From the NCBI GenBank assembly GCA_964484265.1, contig CAZAFH010000002.1, positions 62,001 to 126,000 of the forward strand: DNA of 64,000 bases, read 5' to 3'. Source of the DNA: SIAQ01 sp964484265. GTDB taxonomy: Bacteria; Planctomycetota; Planctomycetia; Gemmatales; Gemmataceae. Each line of letters opens with the position of its first letter. The stretch's first letter is position 1. Both the position numbers and the translations under genes were made by a program. The notes beneath the pieces are model-generated. The model did not search any database and was not told the DNA's origin. It saw only the letters and a list, made by a program, of their open reading frames with translations. Positions 17,692-29,587 of the stretch are shown here, piece by piece.

Positions 17692-17736
17692 CACATCAAT
17701 GGACAGGCCGTTGATGGCCAAACAGTGTGGAAAATC

Positions 17737-20181
17737 ATGAATCTCTTGCGACGAACATTCGTTTCCTCACAGGTCACCCAGTCGGTGTCGGGCGTGAGTG
17801 GACCTTGGTGCTGGGCAATCGCGTGCATCGCTCTGATGGCGGTCGGTTCGGCCGTGCGCGCTCAGCCTGCGCGTTTCGAGAAGGACGTTTCGGGCTTCTT
17901 GGCCAAGCACTGCGTGAGCTGTCACTCCGGCAAGAAACCGAAGGCGGACGTTTCGCTCGACACGGCTCGGAGCGAGGCGGATTTGGTCAAGAATCGCAAG
18001 CTGTGGCTGAATGTGGTCCGGCAGATCGCGGACGGAGCGATGCCGCCGCCGGAACGTCCGCGCCCCTCCGCCGGCGAGTTCGATGCGTTCACCGGCGCCG
18101 TCCGTGATGTCTTTCGCCGGGCCGACGCGGGCAAGCCGCGCGATCCGGGGCTCGTGGTGCTCCGGCGACTGAATCGCGTGGAGTACAACAACACGATTCG
18201 CGATCTCTGCCGGATCGAATTCGAGCCTGCCGCCGACTTTCCCGACGATGACGCCGGCTTCGGTTTCGACAACATCGCCGAAATCCTGACCCTGTCCCCT
18301 CTGTTGATGGAACGCTACCTCGACGCGGCCGAGGCGATCGTCGAACGTACCATCGTCACGGACAAGAAGGCCAAGCCGATCGTCCGCATTGGCACGGAGC
18401 AATTCGCGTCGGCAACGGGGAGCACCGGCGACCCGAAGTCGGTCTTTCTGCCGACATCGGAGCCTGTGGAGTTTCATTTCACGGTGGCGGCGGAAGGCCG
18501 ATACTTGCTACGCTTCGCGGCTGAGTCCGTACTGCCGGGCGACGACCCGATTCGCCTGAAGCTGACCTTCGACGGCCAACCTTGGAAAACGTTGACACTC
18601 GCGGAAGCCCCTTCGCCGCCTGGCAAGTCGCCTCCAAATGTCGAGTGGGAAATCACTCTTACCCGGGGACGGCACTCCTTTCAGGCCACGCTGCTCAATC
18701 CCAGCCGAGAATTCGAGGAGAATCGGCTTGCCTTTACCCCAACCTTTGGAAGGAAAATGGGGGAAAAGAAGCGGCGCGGAGGCCGAGTGACGCAATTGGA
18801 TTTGGTCGGCCCCGTCGATCCTCTGCCGGAGGGCCATCGCTGGATCATGGCGTGCAATCCCAAGGCCACGCCTTCCGAGCAAGCACAAGAAATCTATCTC
18901 CGTTTCGCCGGTCGAGCCTTCCGGAGACCGGTCGAACCCGGCGAGGTGAAACGGTACGTGGCGTTGTTCGAGGCCGCGCGGAAAGCGGGCGACGGTTTCG
19001 AACGGGCGGTGCAGGTCGGCCTTCAGGCGATCCTGGTGTCGCCGCATTTCCTTTACCGGGTTGAACTCGACGATCGGCCTAAGGGGGCCGGCGCTGGCCC
19101 GATATCCGAGTATCAGCTCGCGAGTCGGCTGTCGTACTTCCTCTGGAACAGTATGCCCGACGACGAGTTGTTCGACCTCGCGTCCAAGGGCAAATTGTCG
19201 AAATCGCTCGACGCCCAAGTGCGACGCATGCTCGCCGATCCCAAGTCGAGCAGCTTCTTGGAAAGCTTCGTGACGCAGTGGCTCGGCATTCGCGATCTGG
19301 AACGCCTCGTTCGCAGCCAAGAGTACCCGTTTCCGCTACCGCTTCGCACCGACATGGTTCGCGAGACGGTGCTGTTCTTCGATGCGGTGGTGCGTGAAGA
19401 TCGACCGATCGATGAATTGATCGACGCTCGCTTCACGTTTTTGAATGCTCGCTTGGCGAGTCACTACGGCATCGCGGACGTGAAAGGTCGGCAGTCGAAA
19501 AAGACCCTGGACCCCGACGTGGAAGCGATTCCGTTGCATCGCTTTGTGCGCGTGGCCTTACCGGAGGGAGGTAATCGCGGCGGCATCTTGACGCAAGCGA
19601 GCGTGCTGACGGCGACGAGCAATCCCGACCGGACGTCGCCGGTCAAGCGTGGAGTGTTCGTGCTCGAGCGGATTCTGGGTACTCCGCCTCCGCCTCCGCC
19701 GCCCGACGTCCCCGAATTGGAAGAGACCCGCAAGGAATCGCGGACGTTGAACCTCCGCGACGCGATGGAACTGCATCGCAAAAAAAGCGAGTGCGCCGCC
19801 TGCCATGCGCGCATGGACCCGATCGGCTTCGCCTTCGAACGCTTTGACGCCGTCGGTCGATATCGAGAACACGAGTCCATTAACAAAAAGAAGGTGCCGA
19901 TCGACGTCTCGGCCAAACTCCCGGACGGGCGCGCGGTCGACGGGACCGACGGCCTCAAGAAAATCTTGCTCGAGAAGAAGGAGCCGTTCGCCCGCGTGCT
20001 GGCGGAGCGACTGCTCACGTATGCGGTGGGCCGATCGCTGCACGATAGCGATGCGCAGGCCTTGGATCAGATCGTCGCCGAGGCTGGGCGCGACCGGTAC
20101 CGCATGCAATCGTTAATCACCGCCGTTGCCCGCAGCGAGCCGTTTCGGCTGCGTCGCGGAAAGGAAGGAGAATTGAAATGA
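17737..20181 (+). CDS. PSCyt1-DUF1587-DUF1592-DUF1588-DUF1585 secreted cytochrome protein
   Basis: I take the ATG at 17737; a GTG at 17725 would add four residues. The 814-residue protein has an N-terminal hydrophobic signal segment (CWAIACIALMAVGSAVRAQ). A PSCyt1 domain follows with haem motif CVSCHSGKK and GAMPPPERP, then DUF1587 (LRRLNRVEYNNTIRDL). Next are DUF1592 (YQLASRLSYFLWNSMPDDEL), DUF1588 with haem motif CAACHARMDPIGF (about residue 686) and DUF1585 (LLTYAVGRSL). A PPPPPPDVPELEE linker before DUF1588 is typical. Its stop overlaps the start of the DUF1552 gene at 20178. Confidence 0.9.
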   Translation: MNLLRRTFVSSQVTQSVSGVSGPWCWAIACIALMAVGSAVRAQPARFEKDVSGFLAKHCVSCHSGKKPKADVSLDTARSEADLVKNRKLWLNVVRQIADGAMPPPERPRPSAGEFDAFTGAVRDVFRRADAGKPRDPGLVVLRRLNRVEYNNTIRDLCRIEFEPAADFPDDDAGFGFDNIAEILTLSPLLMERYLDAAEAIVERTIVTDKKAKPIVRIGTEQFASATGSTGDPKSVFLPTSEPVEFHFTVAAEGRYLLRFAAESVLPGDDPIRLKLTFDGQPWKTLTLAEAPSPPGKSPPNVEWEITLTRGRHSFQATLLNPSREFEENRLAFTPTFGRKMGEKKRRGGRVTQLDLVGPVDPLPEGHRWIMACNPKATPSEQAQEIYLRFAGRAFRRPVEPGEVKRYVALFEAARKAGDGFERAVQVGLQAILVSPHFLYRVELDDRPKGAGAGPISEYQLASRLSYFLWNSMPDDELFDLASKGKLSKSLDAQVRRMLADPKSSSFLESFVTQWLGIRDLERLVRSQEYPFPLPLRTDMVRETVLFFDAVVREDRPIDELIDARFTFLNARLASHYGIADVKGRQSKKTLDPDVEAIPLHRFVRVALPEGGNRGGILTQASVLTATSNPDRTSPVKRGVFVLERILGTPPPPPPPDVPELEETRKESRTLNLRDAMELHRKKSECAACHARMDPIGFAFERFDAVGRYREHESINKKKVPIDVSAKLPDGRAVDGTDGLKKILLEKKEPFARVLAERLLTYAVGRSLHDSDAQALDQIVAEAGRDRYRMQSLITAVARSEPFRLRRGKEGELK

Positions 20182-21497
20182 ATCCGTGGTTCACTCGTTC
20201 ACTTTCACGTCGGACGATGTTGCGGGGAACGGCCGCCGCCATCGCGCTCCCGTGGCTCGAAGCGATGGCGCCGCGTTCGGCGCTCGCCTCCAGTTTGCCC
20301 GGCCCGTTGCCGATTCGTCTGGGCTTCGTCTACGTCCCGAACGGCATGGACATGGCCGGCTGGACGCCCCGGCGGGAGGGAGCTGATTTCGAGATCACGC
20401 CCGTCCTGCGCCCGCTCGCCGATTTCCGCGACAACCTGCTGGTCATCTCCGGTATGGCTTCGGACCCCGGCCGACCGCACGGCGACAGCGGCAATCATGC
20501 GCCGGCCATGGGCGCGTTCCTCACGGGCGTGCATCCGCGAAAAATCGAGGTCCGCCTCGGCGTCTCGGCCGACCAAATTGCCGCGGAACACTTCGCCCCC
20601 CACACCCGGCTGCCGTCGCTGAATATCGGCACTGTTCCCGCACGTTGGAGTTGCGACGGTTTTCCGTGCATCTACACGAGCACCATGTCGTGGCGCTCGG
20701 CAACGCAACCGGTCCCCAAAGAAGTCTCGCCGCGTGCCGTCTTCGATCGGCTCTTTTCCAGTGAAGGAAACACCCGCCGCAACCAGACTCGCCGCAGCAT
20801 CCTGGACACGGTCCGCAGCGAAGCGGTCGTCTTGCAGCAGCGGCTCGGCGCCGCCGATCGCCGCAAGTTGGACGAATATCTCAGTTCCATTCGCGACATC
20901 GAGCAGCGGATTGAACGGGCCGAGTCGCTCCCGCCGCCAACGACTCCCACCGGCGCCGCCCGCCCCGATCCGCGCGTGCCCGCGAGCTACGACGACCAGC
21001 TCCGACTCATGGGCGACCTCATGGTCCTCGCCTATCAGACCGACAGCACCCGCGTTTGCACATTCGTCTATGACCACGAACAAAGCAGCCGCTCATACAA
21101 CGCCCTCGGCATCACTGGCGGACATCACGATCTCTCGCACCATGGCGGCCGAGCGGAAGTGATCGAGAAAATTGCCACCATCAATCGCTTTCACCTGACC
21201 CATTTCGCGAGGATCCTCCGCCAACTTCACGCCATCCGCGAAGGAGATGGCACGCTTCTAGACCGCTGCCTCATCGCTTATGGCAGCTCGCTTGGCGACG
21301 GCAACCGCCACGATCATCACGACCTGCCGATCGTTGTGGTCGGAAAGGGGGGCGGCCGCGTGCGGTCCGGTCGGCACCTTCGCTTTCCCGGCGAAACGCC
21401 CGTCACCAACCTCTGGCTCACGATGCTTGAACGCGCCGGCGTCCGCGCCGATCGCCTCGGCGACAGCACTGGAACCTTACGCGGCCTGGACGCCTGA
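20178..21497 (+). CDS. DUF1552 family Tat-exported protein
   Basis: Starts at an ATGA overlap with the previous gene, so the two are translationally coupled. The 439-residue protein has a Tat signal (LSRRTMLRGTAAAIALPWLE) and DUF1552 landmarks: LGFVYVPNGMDMAGWTP, LLVISGMASDPGRPHGDSG, LDEYLSSIRDIEQRIERAE and GGRVRSGRHLRFPGETP. It is the partner of the preceding cytochrome protein; activity is unknown. The ThuA-like gene at 21505 follows after only 7 bp, making a three-gene operon. Confidence 0.9.
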   Translation: MNPWFTRSLSRRTMLRGTAAAIALPWLEAMAPRSALASSLPGPLPIRLGFVYVPNGMDMAGWTPRREGADFEITPVLRPLADFRDNLLVISGMASDPGRPHGDSGNHAPAMGAFLTGVHPRKIEVRLGVSADQIAAEHFAPHTRLPSLNIGTVPARWSCDGFPCIYTSTMSWRSATQPVPKEVSPRAVFDRLFSSEGNTRRNQTRRSILDTVRSEAVVLQQRLGAADRRKLDEYLSSIRDIEQRIERAESLPPPTTPTGAARPDPRVPASYDDQLRLMGDLMVLAYQTDSTRVCTFVYDHEQSSRSYNALGITGGHHDLSHHGGRAEVIEKIATINRFHLTHFARILRQLHAIREGDGTLLDRCLIAYGSSLGDGNRHDHHDLPIVVVGKGGGRVRSGRHLRFPGETPVTNLWLTMLERAGVRADRLGDSTGTLRGLDA

Positions 21498-21504
21498 CCA
21501 TACC

Positions 21505-22275
21505 ATGAGAAACAAACCCTTCATGAAATGCAAACGGCTCTTCGCTCTCTTTTGTCTCCTGGCCTGGGCCAGCTTTGCCCCGGCGCAATCGGACAAGCCG
21601 CTGAAGGTCGCCATCCTGACCCCGGCATTCGGCATCCGCGATAACAAAGCCGGCTACGAGGCTTTTCCCAAATGGCTCGAAGCGAACTATCGCGTGCAGG
21701 TCACGCTCATCGTCCCGGCTGATCGGAAAACGATCCCAGGCATCGAAAAAGCCGCGGATGCCGATGTCATTCTCACTGGCCTCACACACGTAGAACTCGA
21801 TGCGAAGCAGTCTGACGCGGTGCTGAACCTTTACGCCTCCAAGCCGTTGGTCGGCATGCGACGCTGCCATCATGGCGCCGGGTTCAAGGTTCCCAAGGGG
21901 AGCGCCGTCGATTCGCAAAAGTACGGCCAAGCCACCTTCGGCGCCACGTTTGTGAACCATTTGCAAGAGAAGCTTCGTCCTCGGGAAGGCCAAGCCGACC
22001 ATCCGATTCTGAAGGGACTCACGGTCGCCGATTTGTATCCCAGGGAACACCTCTACGTTCACAGGTCGCTCAACGACCTTTCCGTCGTCCTCGAATCGAC
22101 GAGCGGCGAGCCTCAGTTGTGGACTCGCACCCATCCGATCTCCAAACAACGAATCGTCTACGCCATTCACGACGGCCACGACCTGGGACGATCCGAACCA
22201 GTCCGCACCCTTATCGCCCGGGCGATTTTCTGGGCGGCGAACGCGGACGAGAACGCCTACCGGAAGAAGCCGTGA
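21505..22275 (+). CDS. Secreted ThuA-like (glutamine-amidotransferase fold) protein
   Basis: The start at 21505 lies 7 bp after the DUF1552 stop; an internal ATG at 21523 is also possible. The 256-residue product has a signal segment (RLFALFCLLAWASFAPAQ) and a ThuA-like domain: KVAILTPAFG strand, ADVILTGLTH, HHGAGF and a C-terminal HDGHDLGRSE, ending FWAANADENAYRKKP. ThuA-like proteins were named for trehalose utilisation, and planctomycetes carry many secreted versions of unknown substrate. The last 23 codons recur in a scar at 24985-25056, showing that this operon type once existed in another copy. Confidence 0.78.
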   Translation: MRNKPFMKCKRLFALFCLLAWASFAPAQSDKPLKVAILTPAFGIRDNKAGYEAFPKWLEANYRVQVTLIVPADRKTIPGIEKAADADVILTGLTHVELDAKQSDAVLNLYASKPLVGMRRCHHGAGFKVPKGSAVDSQKYGQATFGATFVNHLQEKLRPREGQADHPILKGLTVADLYPREHLYVHRSLNDLSVVLESTSGEPQLWTRTHPISKQRIVYAIHDGHDLGRSEPVRTLIARAIFWAANADENAYRKKP

Positions 22276-22313
22276 TCAAAGTCGTCGAATGGAGAAATAT
22301 TGCAGGCAAGGTT

Positions 22314-22351
22314 CAGAAGGGCCAACTCATGACTTTCACAAGAACGATTCC
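22314..22351 (+). pseudogene. Remnant of the 5-prime leader and start of a DUF1592-type gene
   Basis: This 38-bp stretch, including an ATG at 22329, matches 29573-29610 (leader and first codons of the DUF1592-type gene at 29588) with four substitutions and one inserted base. After it the similarity stops. The following ~170 bp (to the module at 22518) shows only a short 7-bp stem (CTCTTTC/GAAAGAG, 22436-22459) and no gene. Confidence 0.55.
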
Positions 22352-22517
22352 CGTCGATTCCAACTTGCTGTGTCCGCCACCACTGCGGGCCTGATCCAAG
22401 CTCTGGGTCGACCGAAGCGCAATGTTGGAAATTGTCTCTTTCGAAGGAAAGTGAAAGAGCGGTGTCCGTAGGCTGGCAAAGCAGAACCTTCTCGTGCGTT
22501 TTTTTGCATATTTCTGC

Positions 22518-22545
22518 TTGTTTTGCATGCAGAGTTATTTATAAT
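22518..22545 (+). promoter_or_regulatory. Promoter A2 with TGCATGCA palindrome in the spacer
   Basis: TTGTTT (22518-22523) and a consensus TATAAT (22540-22545) are 16 bp apart, with TGCATGCA (22524-22531) immediately after the -35. The layout is the same as promoter A1 at 289-316. Similarity to A1 continues through a C-rich block and TTGGAACGA to the start codon (22524-22633 versus 295-409). This copy no longer leads into a cytochrome gene but into a scar and then the PQQ propeller gene at 22711. Confidence 0.6.
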
Positions 22546-22630
22546 GAATGCACACTTGCCCGCCCCCCATTAGCGTGCCGAACCCGGGTTGGAACGAGCC
22601 AACGGACGCACGCCTTTTGAATGATGTCCC

Positions 22631-22707
22631 ATGAAAACGAAAGCTGCAAAGGTCGGCCCATAGGCTTTCTGCGGCGCCATGCGAAGCTGATCGAGGGGCT
22701 CCGTTAA
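22631..22707 (+). pseudogene. Operon scar: DUF1549 start codon joined to DUF1501 C-terminus
   Basis: The ATG at 22631 is aligned with the start of the DUF1549 gene at 407 (shared CCTTTTGxATGATGTCCC leader). Twenty bases later the frame from 22651 reads GRPIGFLRRHAKLIEGLR and stops at 22705-22707. This corresponds to the end of DUF1501 proteins such as GRPMSFLRRNARPIAEVI (gene at 5698). So the first few codons of the first gene and the last 18 of the second remain, with everything between removed. Confidence 0.65.
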
Positions 22708-22710
22708 ACC

Positions 22711-23955
22711 ATGCGATTTCTCATCCTGTTTCTACTGGCATTGATACCAGGCGTCTCAAACGCCGAGGATTGGGCTCAATTTCGTGGCCCGGGCGGTTGC
22801 GGCGTCACTACGCGCGACAACCTGCCGCTTGAATGGAGCGCGAAGGCCGGCAAGAACATTCGCTGGTCCGTCGATGCCGGGGGCCAGGGGACTTCGAGCC
22901 CCATCGTGTGGAAGGACCGCGTCTATATCGCCAATGTCGCCGCGAATCCCGACGGTGAACAACCCTTGCATCACATCCAGTGCTTCCAACTCAGCGACGG
23001 CAAACGCCTTTGGAAGACCGCGGTGGAGCCGGGCCCGTTCAAACGCGGGCCTTTGAAAGGGGATCGGGGCTTGGGGTACGCCAACTCCACGCCTTGCACC
23101 GACGGCGAACGCGTTTACGCTCTGTTTGGCTCGTCCGTCCTAGTCGCCGTCGATGCCACGGGCAAGTTGCAATGGCGTTACGAACTCAAGCCGTTCCATT
23201 ACAACTTCGAAATGGCGACCAGCCCGATCTTGTATCGGGATCTGGTGATTGTCTTTTGCGGACTCACCAAAGAGCCTCGCCTGATCGCGTTCAAGAAACA
23301 GACGGGCGATATCGTCTATGATCTGCGTCTCAAAGACACGGGCTACGGCCATTCGACGCCCGTGCTGGCACTGGGAAAGAATGGCCCCCAGATGTTGATC
23401 GCTGCTTCCAGCAAGGAGCGAGCGGACAACGCACTGCAAGCATTCGATCCACTGACGGGCAAGAAGCTCTGGTGGGCCGCGGGTGTCGCTTCGACTGCGA
23501 CCCCCGTCCTCGCAGGCGACCGCGTGTACTTCGATAGCGGACGAGGCGGGCTCGCCACGTTGGTTGCGATTCCCGACAGCGTCGTCACTTTTCCCGTGCC
23601 CAGCGAATGGACCGCGACCGTGCCAGAAAGCCTGGGCTCGCCCGTGATCGTCGGCGACCACATCTACCGTCTCCATGGCAACGGCGTCTTCATTTGCCGA
23701 AGCTTGAAGACCGGCGAGAAGGTGTATCAGGAGCGTGTCGGCGCCAATTCCGCCTGGGCCAGCCCCATCGCCGACGCGAAGGGTCGCATCTATTTGGCTT
23801 CGGCAGGAAAGAGCGTCGTCGTGCAAGCGGGCGCGGAGTTCAAGGTGCTCGCCAACAACGATCTCGACGACCAAGGCCACGGCTCGCCCGCGGTGGCGGA
23901 CGGTTGGCTGTTGCTCTTGGGCCGATCGAAACTCTGGTGCATTGGAGAAAAATGA
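22711..23955 (+). CDS. Secreted PQQ-binding-like beta-propeller protein (BamB-like)
   Basis: The 414-residue protein has a signal peptide (MRFLILFLLALIPGVSNA) followed by WAQFRGPGGCGVT, the usual opening of planctomycete outer-surface quinoprotein-like propellers. Blade repeats are visible: IQCFQLSDGKRLWKT, VLVAVDATGKLQWRYEL, LIAFKKQTGDIVYDL, ALQAFDPLTGKKLWW. It ends GWLLLLGRSKLWCIGEK. No catalytic quinoprotein residues are evident, so a structural or binding role is as likely as an enzyme. It starts right after an operon scar and may use promoter A2. Its stop overlaps the start of the next gene. A remnant of a paralogue tail lies at 17530. Confidence 0.85.
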   Translation: MRFLILFLLALIPGVSNAEDWAQFRGPGGCGVTTRDNLPLEWSAKAGKNIRWSVDAGGQGTSSPIVWKDRVYIANVAANPDGEQPLHHIQCFQLSDGKRLWKTAVEPGPFKRGPLKGDRGLGYANSTPCTDGERVYALFGSSVLVAVDATGKLQWRYELKPFHYNFEMATSPILYRDLVIVFCGLTKEPRLIAFKKQTGDIVYDLRLKDTGYGHSTPVLALGKNGPQMLIAASSKERADNALQAFDPLTGKKLWWAAGVASTATPVLAGDRVYFDSGRGGLATLVAIPDSVVTFPVPSEWTATVPESLGSPVIVGDHIYRLHGNGVFICRSLKTGEKVYQERVGANSAWASPIADAKGRIYLASAGKSVVVQAGAEFKVLANNDLDDQGHGSPAVADGWLLLLGRSKLWCIGEK

Positions 23956-24779
23956 TGAAATCATCTATTGCAATCGTTTGTTTGCTGCTGGCTGCGTCCG
24001 CTATCTACGCCGGGCGAGCGCGACAGGACTACGTCGATGGCTGCCAAACGCAGGACGGCCGATTTCGTGTGACGGCCGAGTTGGTCGGCGCCAAGCCGAA
24101 AGACCCCAAGGCCGGCCAATGGAAGTTTCACTGGAAGGACACCAAAATTGGCCAATCGCACACGGGCGACCTCATCGGGCTCCCGCCGGTCGGCCCCTTC
24201 GTTCATCTCTTCATCGCTCCGGACGGCGAAACGTTCGCGGCCTGGAGTCCGTTTTCCTACTCTCCCAGCAAGACGAACGTCGGTGACAAACTCTCCAACG
24301 GCGGAAAGTTCGCCGACGGCCCGAATAAGGACTGGGCCGACCATCCCGCGGTCGCCCATCGTCTGGTGATCTACCGCAAGACCGGCGACATCGTGAAGTC
24401 GCTCGGCGTCAAAGATCTGCTGACCGACGACGAATTGAAACAGGTCTACAACGTGTTTCACACGATTCGCTTCGTCACGGAGTATCCGGGCCTGACGTTC
24501 AGCGGAGCGCCGCGCGTGGCATATGGCACCTACCGAATTAGTCCTGATTATACGGTGCTCGAGTTCCAGGCTCCGAAGGTCGCCAAAGCGAAAGTTGGCC
24601 GAAGCGTGCGTGTCGATCTGGTCACGGGAACGATTCTCGATCCGGCGACGAAACTCGCCGAGACTCGGCAACCGATTCGCCCCTTCCTCGGCCCGGACCG
24701 CATCACGCAGGACGAACAGTATCTCTGGCAACCGAGCCTCGATCCCGTTCGCTTGGCTGGGACGTTGAAGAAAGAGTAG
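23952..24779 (+). CDS. Secreted protein of unknown function, DGCQ family
   Basis: Starts at an ATGA overlap with the propeller gene (23952, or the adjacent ATG at 23955). The 275-residue protein has a signal peptide (SSIAIVCLLLAASAIYAG), then YVDGCQTQDGRFRVTAEL, KFHWKDTKIGQSHTGDL, and a C-terminal RVDLVTGTILDP and LDPVRLAGTL. It is clearly paralogous to the gene at 54188, which shares the same blocks. I do not recognise a named family. Coupling to a propeller gene suggests a common exported role. Confidence 0.75.
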   Translation: MMKSSIAIVCLLLAASAIYAGRARQDYVDGCQTQDGRFRVTAELVGAKPKDPKAGQWKFHWKDTKIGQSHTGDLIGLPPVGPFVHLFIAPDGETFAAWSPFSYSPSKTNVGDKLSNGGKFADGPNKDWADHPAVAHRLVIYRKTGDIVKSLGVKDLLTDDELKQVYNVFHTIRFVTEYPGLTFSGAPRVAYGTYRISPDYTVLEFQAPKVAKAKVGRSVRVDLVTGTILDPATKLAETRQPIRPFLGPDRITQDEQYLWQPSLDPVRLAGTLKKE

Positions 24780-24918
24780 CAAACCTGATTGAACAGTTCG
24801 GAATCCGAACTCCGAACGGAATCGTCAACGATCCCAACAGGGCTATCCTGGTTGACGACGGCCGGGACAGAATTGTTCAGCTAAGATTCGCTTGGCTCGC
24901 GGCATGAGATTCAGGAGG

Positions 24919-25056
24919 TGTGAACGATCGATCAATGGATGGCTGCAACGATGCCCCTCGTTTGCGGCGTGTTTTGTGCGTCCGCGCACCCTCACCGCCC
25001 TGGCGATTTTCTGGGCGGCGAACGCGGACGAGAACGCCTTTCGGAAAAAGCCGTGA
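24919..25056 (+). pseudogene. Operon scar: start of a DUF1592-type gene fused to the ThuA gene end
   Basis: Bases about 24920-24987 align with the signal-peptide region of the gene at 29588. In frame they read TIDQWMAATMPLVCGVFC, against TIHRWRAAVILAICGAYC there. From 24985 another frame reads RTLTALAIFWAANADENA then FRKKP and stops at 25054-25056; it matches the ThuA-like C-terminus (gene at 21505) at 20 of 23 residues. The junction lies in a short shared CCGC-CACC sequence. It is what would remain after internal deletion of a cytochrome/DUF1552/ThuA operon like the one at 17737-22275. Upstream bases 24783-24918 contain no gene I recognise. Confidence 0.75.
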
Positions 25057-25140
25057 ACGAGTCCGCCGTATTCAGAAGTCTGCTGCGTTCCTATGCTGGC
25101 CATGCTGATGCTAAGTCCACCCTGAAAGGGAGATTCCCTG

Positions 25141-28059
<2,919 letters not shown>

Positions 28060-28062
28060 GAA

Positions 28063-29457
28063 ATGACCCGACCTCAAAATAACGAGTTGCGCCCGCTATC
28101 GACGCGCCGTGAGTTCGCCTGGCAGCTTGGCGGCGGTTTCACCGGACTCGCCCTTGCTGATCTGCTCGCACGGGAGGGGTTCGCGGACGACAGGCCGAAC
28201 CCGGAGTTGAACGGCGGCATCCACCACCGGGCCAGGGTACGCCGCGTCATTCAGCTCTTCATGAACGGCGGCACCGCCCACATGGACACCTGGGACTACC
28301 GCCCCATGCTGCAAAGGCGTCCAGAAAGAGACATGCTTCCCTCGCCGTTCGAGTTCAGGCAACACGGCAGGTCCGGCCACTGGGTGAGCAGCGTCTTCCC
28401 GCATCAGGCCAGGTTCGTTGACGACCTGTGCTTCCTGCACGCAATGCACACCGACAACAGCGTGCATGGCTTGAGCAGCTACATGATGAACACCGGCTTC
28501 GCCCGCGCGGGCTATCCGTGCCTTGGCTCCTGGGTTTCGTACGGCATGGGCCGGCTTTCGGACAATCTCCCGTCGTTCGTGGTGTTGCCCGACCGCGTGG
28601 GGATGCCCTACAACGGCGAGGGGAATTTCTCGTCGGGTTTTCTATCGTCCGAGCACAGTGCCACCATCATCCAAGCTCATTTGCGGAATCCCATCGCCGA
28701 TTTGCGGGTTTCCGACCGTTACCGCTTCGTGACGCCTGACGCCGACCGCGACGGGCTCGCACTCCTGCAGCGATTCAACCGGGAACACCGCGACCGGCAT
28801 CCGGCCGACACGCGGCTCGACGCCCGAATCGCTTCCTATGAAATGGCCGCTCGGATGCAGATCAGTGCCCCCGAGGCTTTCGACCTCGGCCGAGAGACGG
28901 AAGCAACCAAGCGGTCGTATGGCATCGGTACGCCGATCAGCGACGATGTGGGAACGCGCTGCCTGCTCGCCCGCCGACTCATCGAGCGCGGCGTCCGCTT
29001 CGTACAGGTCTGGAGCGGCCATGACGGCGCGGGCAACAACTGGGACAACCACGGAGATATTGCCGGCGGACTGAAGAGGCAGGCCGACAAGGTCGATCAA
29101 CCGATCGCCGGCCTGGTTCAAGACCTGAAACAACGCGGCCTCCTCGAAGACACCTTGCTTCTCTGGGCGACCGAATTTGGCCGAACGGCAAAGTCCCAGG
29201 GGATGGGACGCGACCACAACGGCAACTGCTTCACCGTGTGGTTCGCCGGCGCCGGGGTGAAGGCCGGCTACTCCCATGGCCAGAGCGACGAGTTTGGTGC
29301 CAGGGCGGCCATCGACACGACCACCCACCACGATTACCATGCCACCGTCCTTCACCTGTTGGGGATCGATCACACCCGACTGACGTTCCTGCACAACGGT
29401 TTCAACCGCCGATTGACCGACGTACACGGTGAAGTGATCAGGGAGATCCTGGCGTAG
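28063..29457 (+). CDS. DUF1501 family Tat-exported protein
   Basis: Starts 3 bp after the DUF1549 stop. The 464-residue protein has a twin-arginine segment (STRREFAWQLGGGFTGLALA) and DUF1501 motifs: LFMNGGTAHMDTWDYRP around residue 66, WSGHDGAGNNWDNHGD, WATEFGRTAKSQG from about 368 and a C-terminal DVHGEVIREIL. It is the partner of the large DUF1549 protein. A perfect 8-bp stem (29481-29502) follows, which may mark the end of the operon. Confidence 0.92.
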   Translation: MTRPQNNELRPLSTRREFAWQLGGGFTGLALADLLAREGFADDRPNPELNGGIHHRARVRRVIQLFMNGGTAHMDTWDYRPMLQRRPERDMLPSPFEFRQHGRSGHWVSSVFPHQARFVDDLCFLHAMHTDNSVHGLSSYMMNTGFARAGYPCLGSWVSYGMGRLSDNLPSFVVLPDRVGMPYNGEGNFSSGFLSSEHSATIIQAHLRNPIADLRVSDRYRFVTPDADRDGLALLQRFNREHRDRHPADTRLDARIASYEMAARMQISAPEAFDLGRETEATKRSYGIGTPISDDVGTRCLLARRLIERGVRFVQVWSGHDGAGNNWDNHGDIAGGLKRQADKVDQPIAGLVQDLKQRGLLEDTLLLWATEFGRTAKSQGMGRDHNGNCFTVWFAGAGVKAGYSHGQSDEFGARAAIDTTTHHDYHATVLHLLGIDHTRLTFLHNGFNRRLTDVHGEVIREILA

Positions 29458-29480
29458 AAGCCGGGATGATTGAAATTCCA

Positions 29481-29502
29481 CGACACGACATTGATCGTGT
29501 CG
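29481..29502 (+). terminator. Short hairpin after the DUF1501 gene, possible terminator
   Basis: CGACACGA (29481-29488) and TCGTGTCG (29495-29502) form a perfect 8-bp stem with a 6-base loop, 24 bp after the DUF1501 stop codon. There is no T-run after it, so termination would have to be Rho-dependent or the hairpin may only protect the transcript end. Confidence 0.4.
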
Positions 29503-29587
29503 CTGCTGCCGAGCGGGTCGCCCCTTCTCGGCGATAGCGTAGCTGAATAAACGACAGGACCATCGGTGAATCCAGAAGGGCCAGCTC

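Noticed and set aside
24783..24907. Open stretch reading GIVNDPNRAILVDDGRDR, resembling an NHL or propeller repeat
   Set aside because: Too short and without a clear family match; left unassigned.
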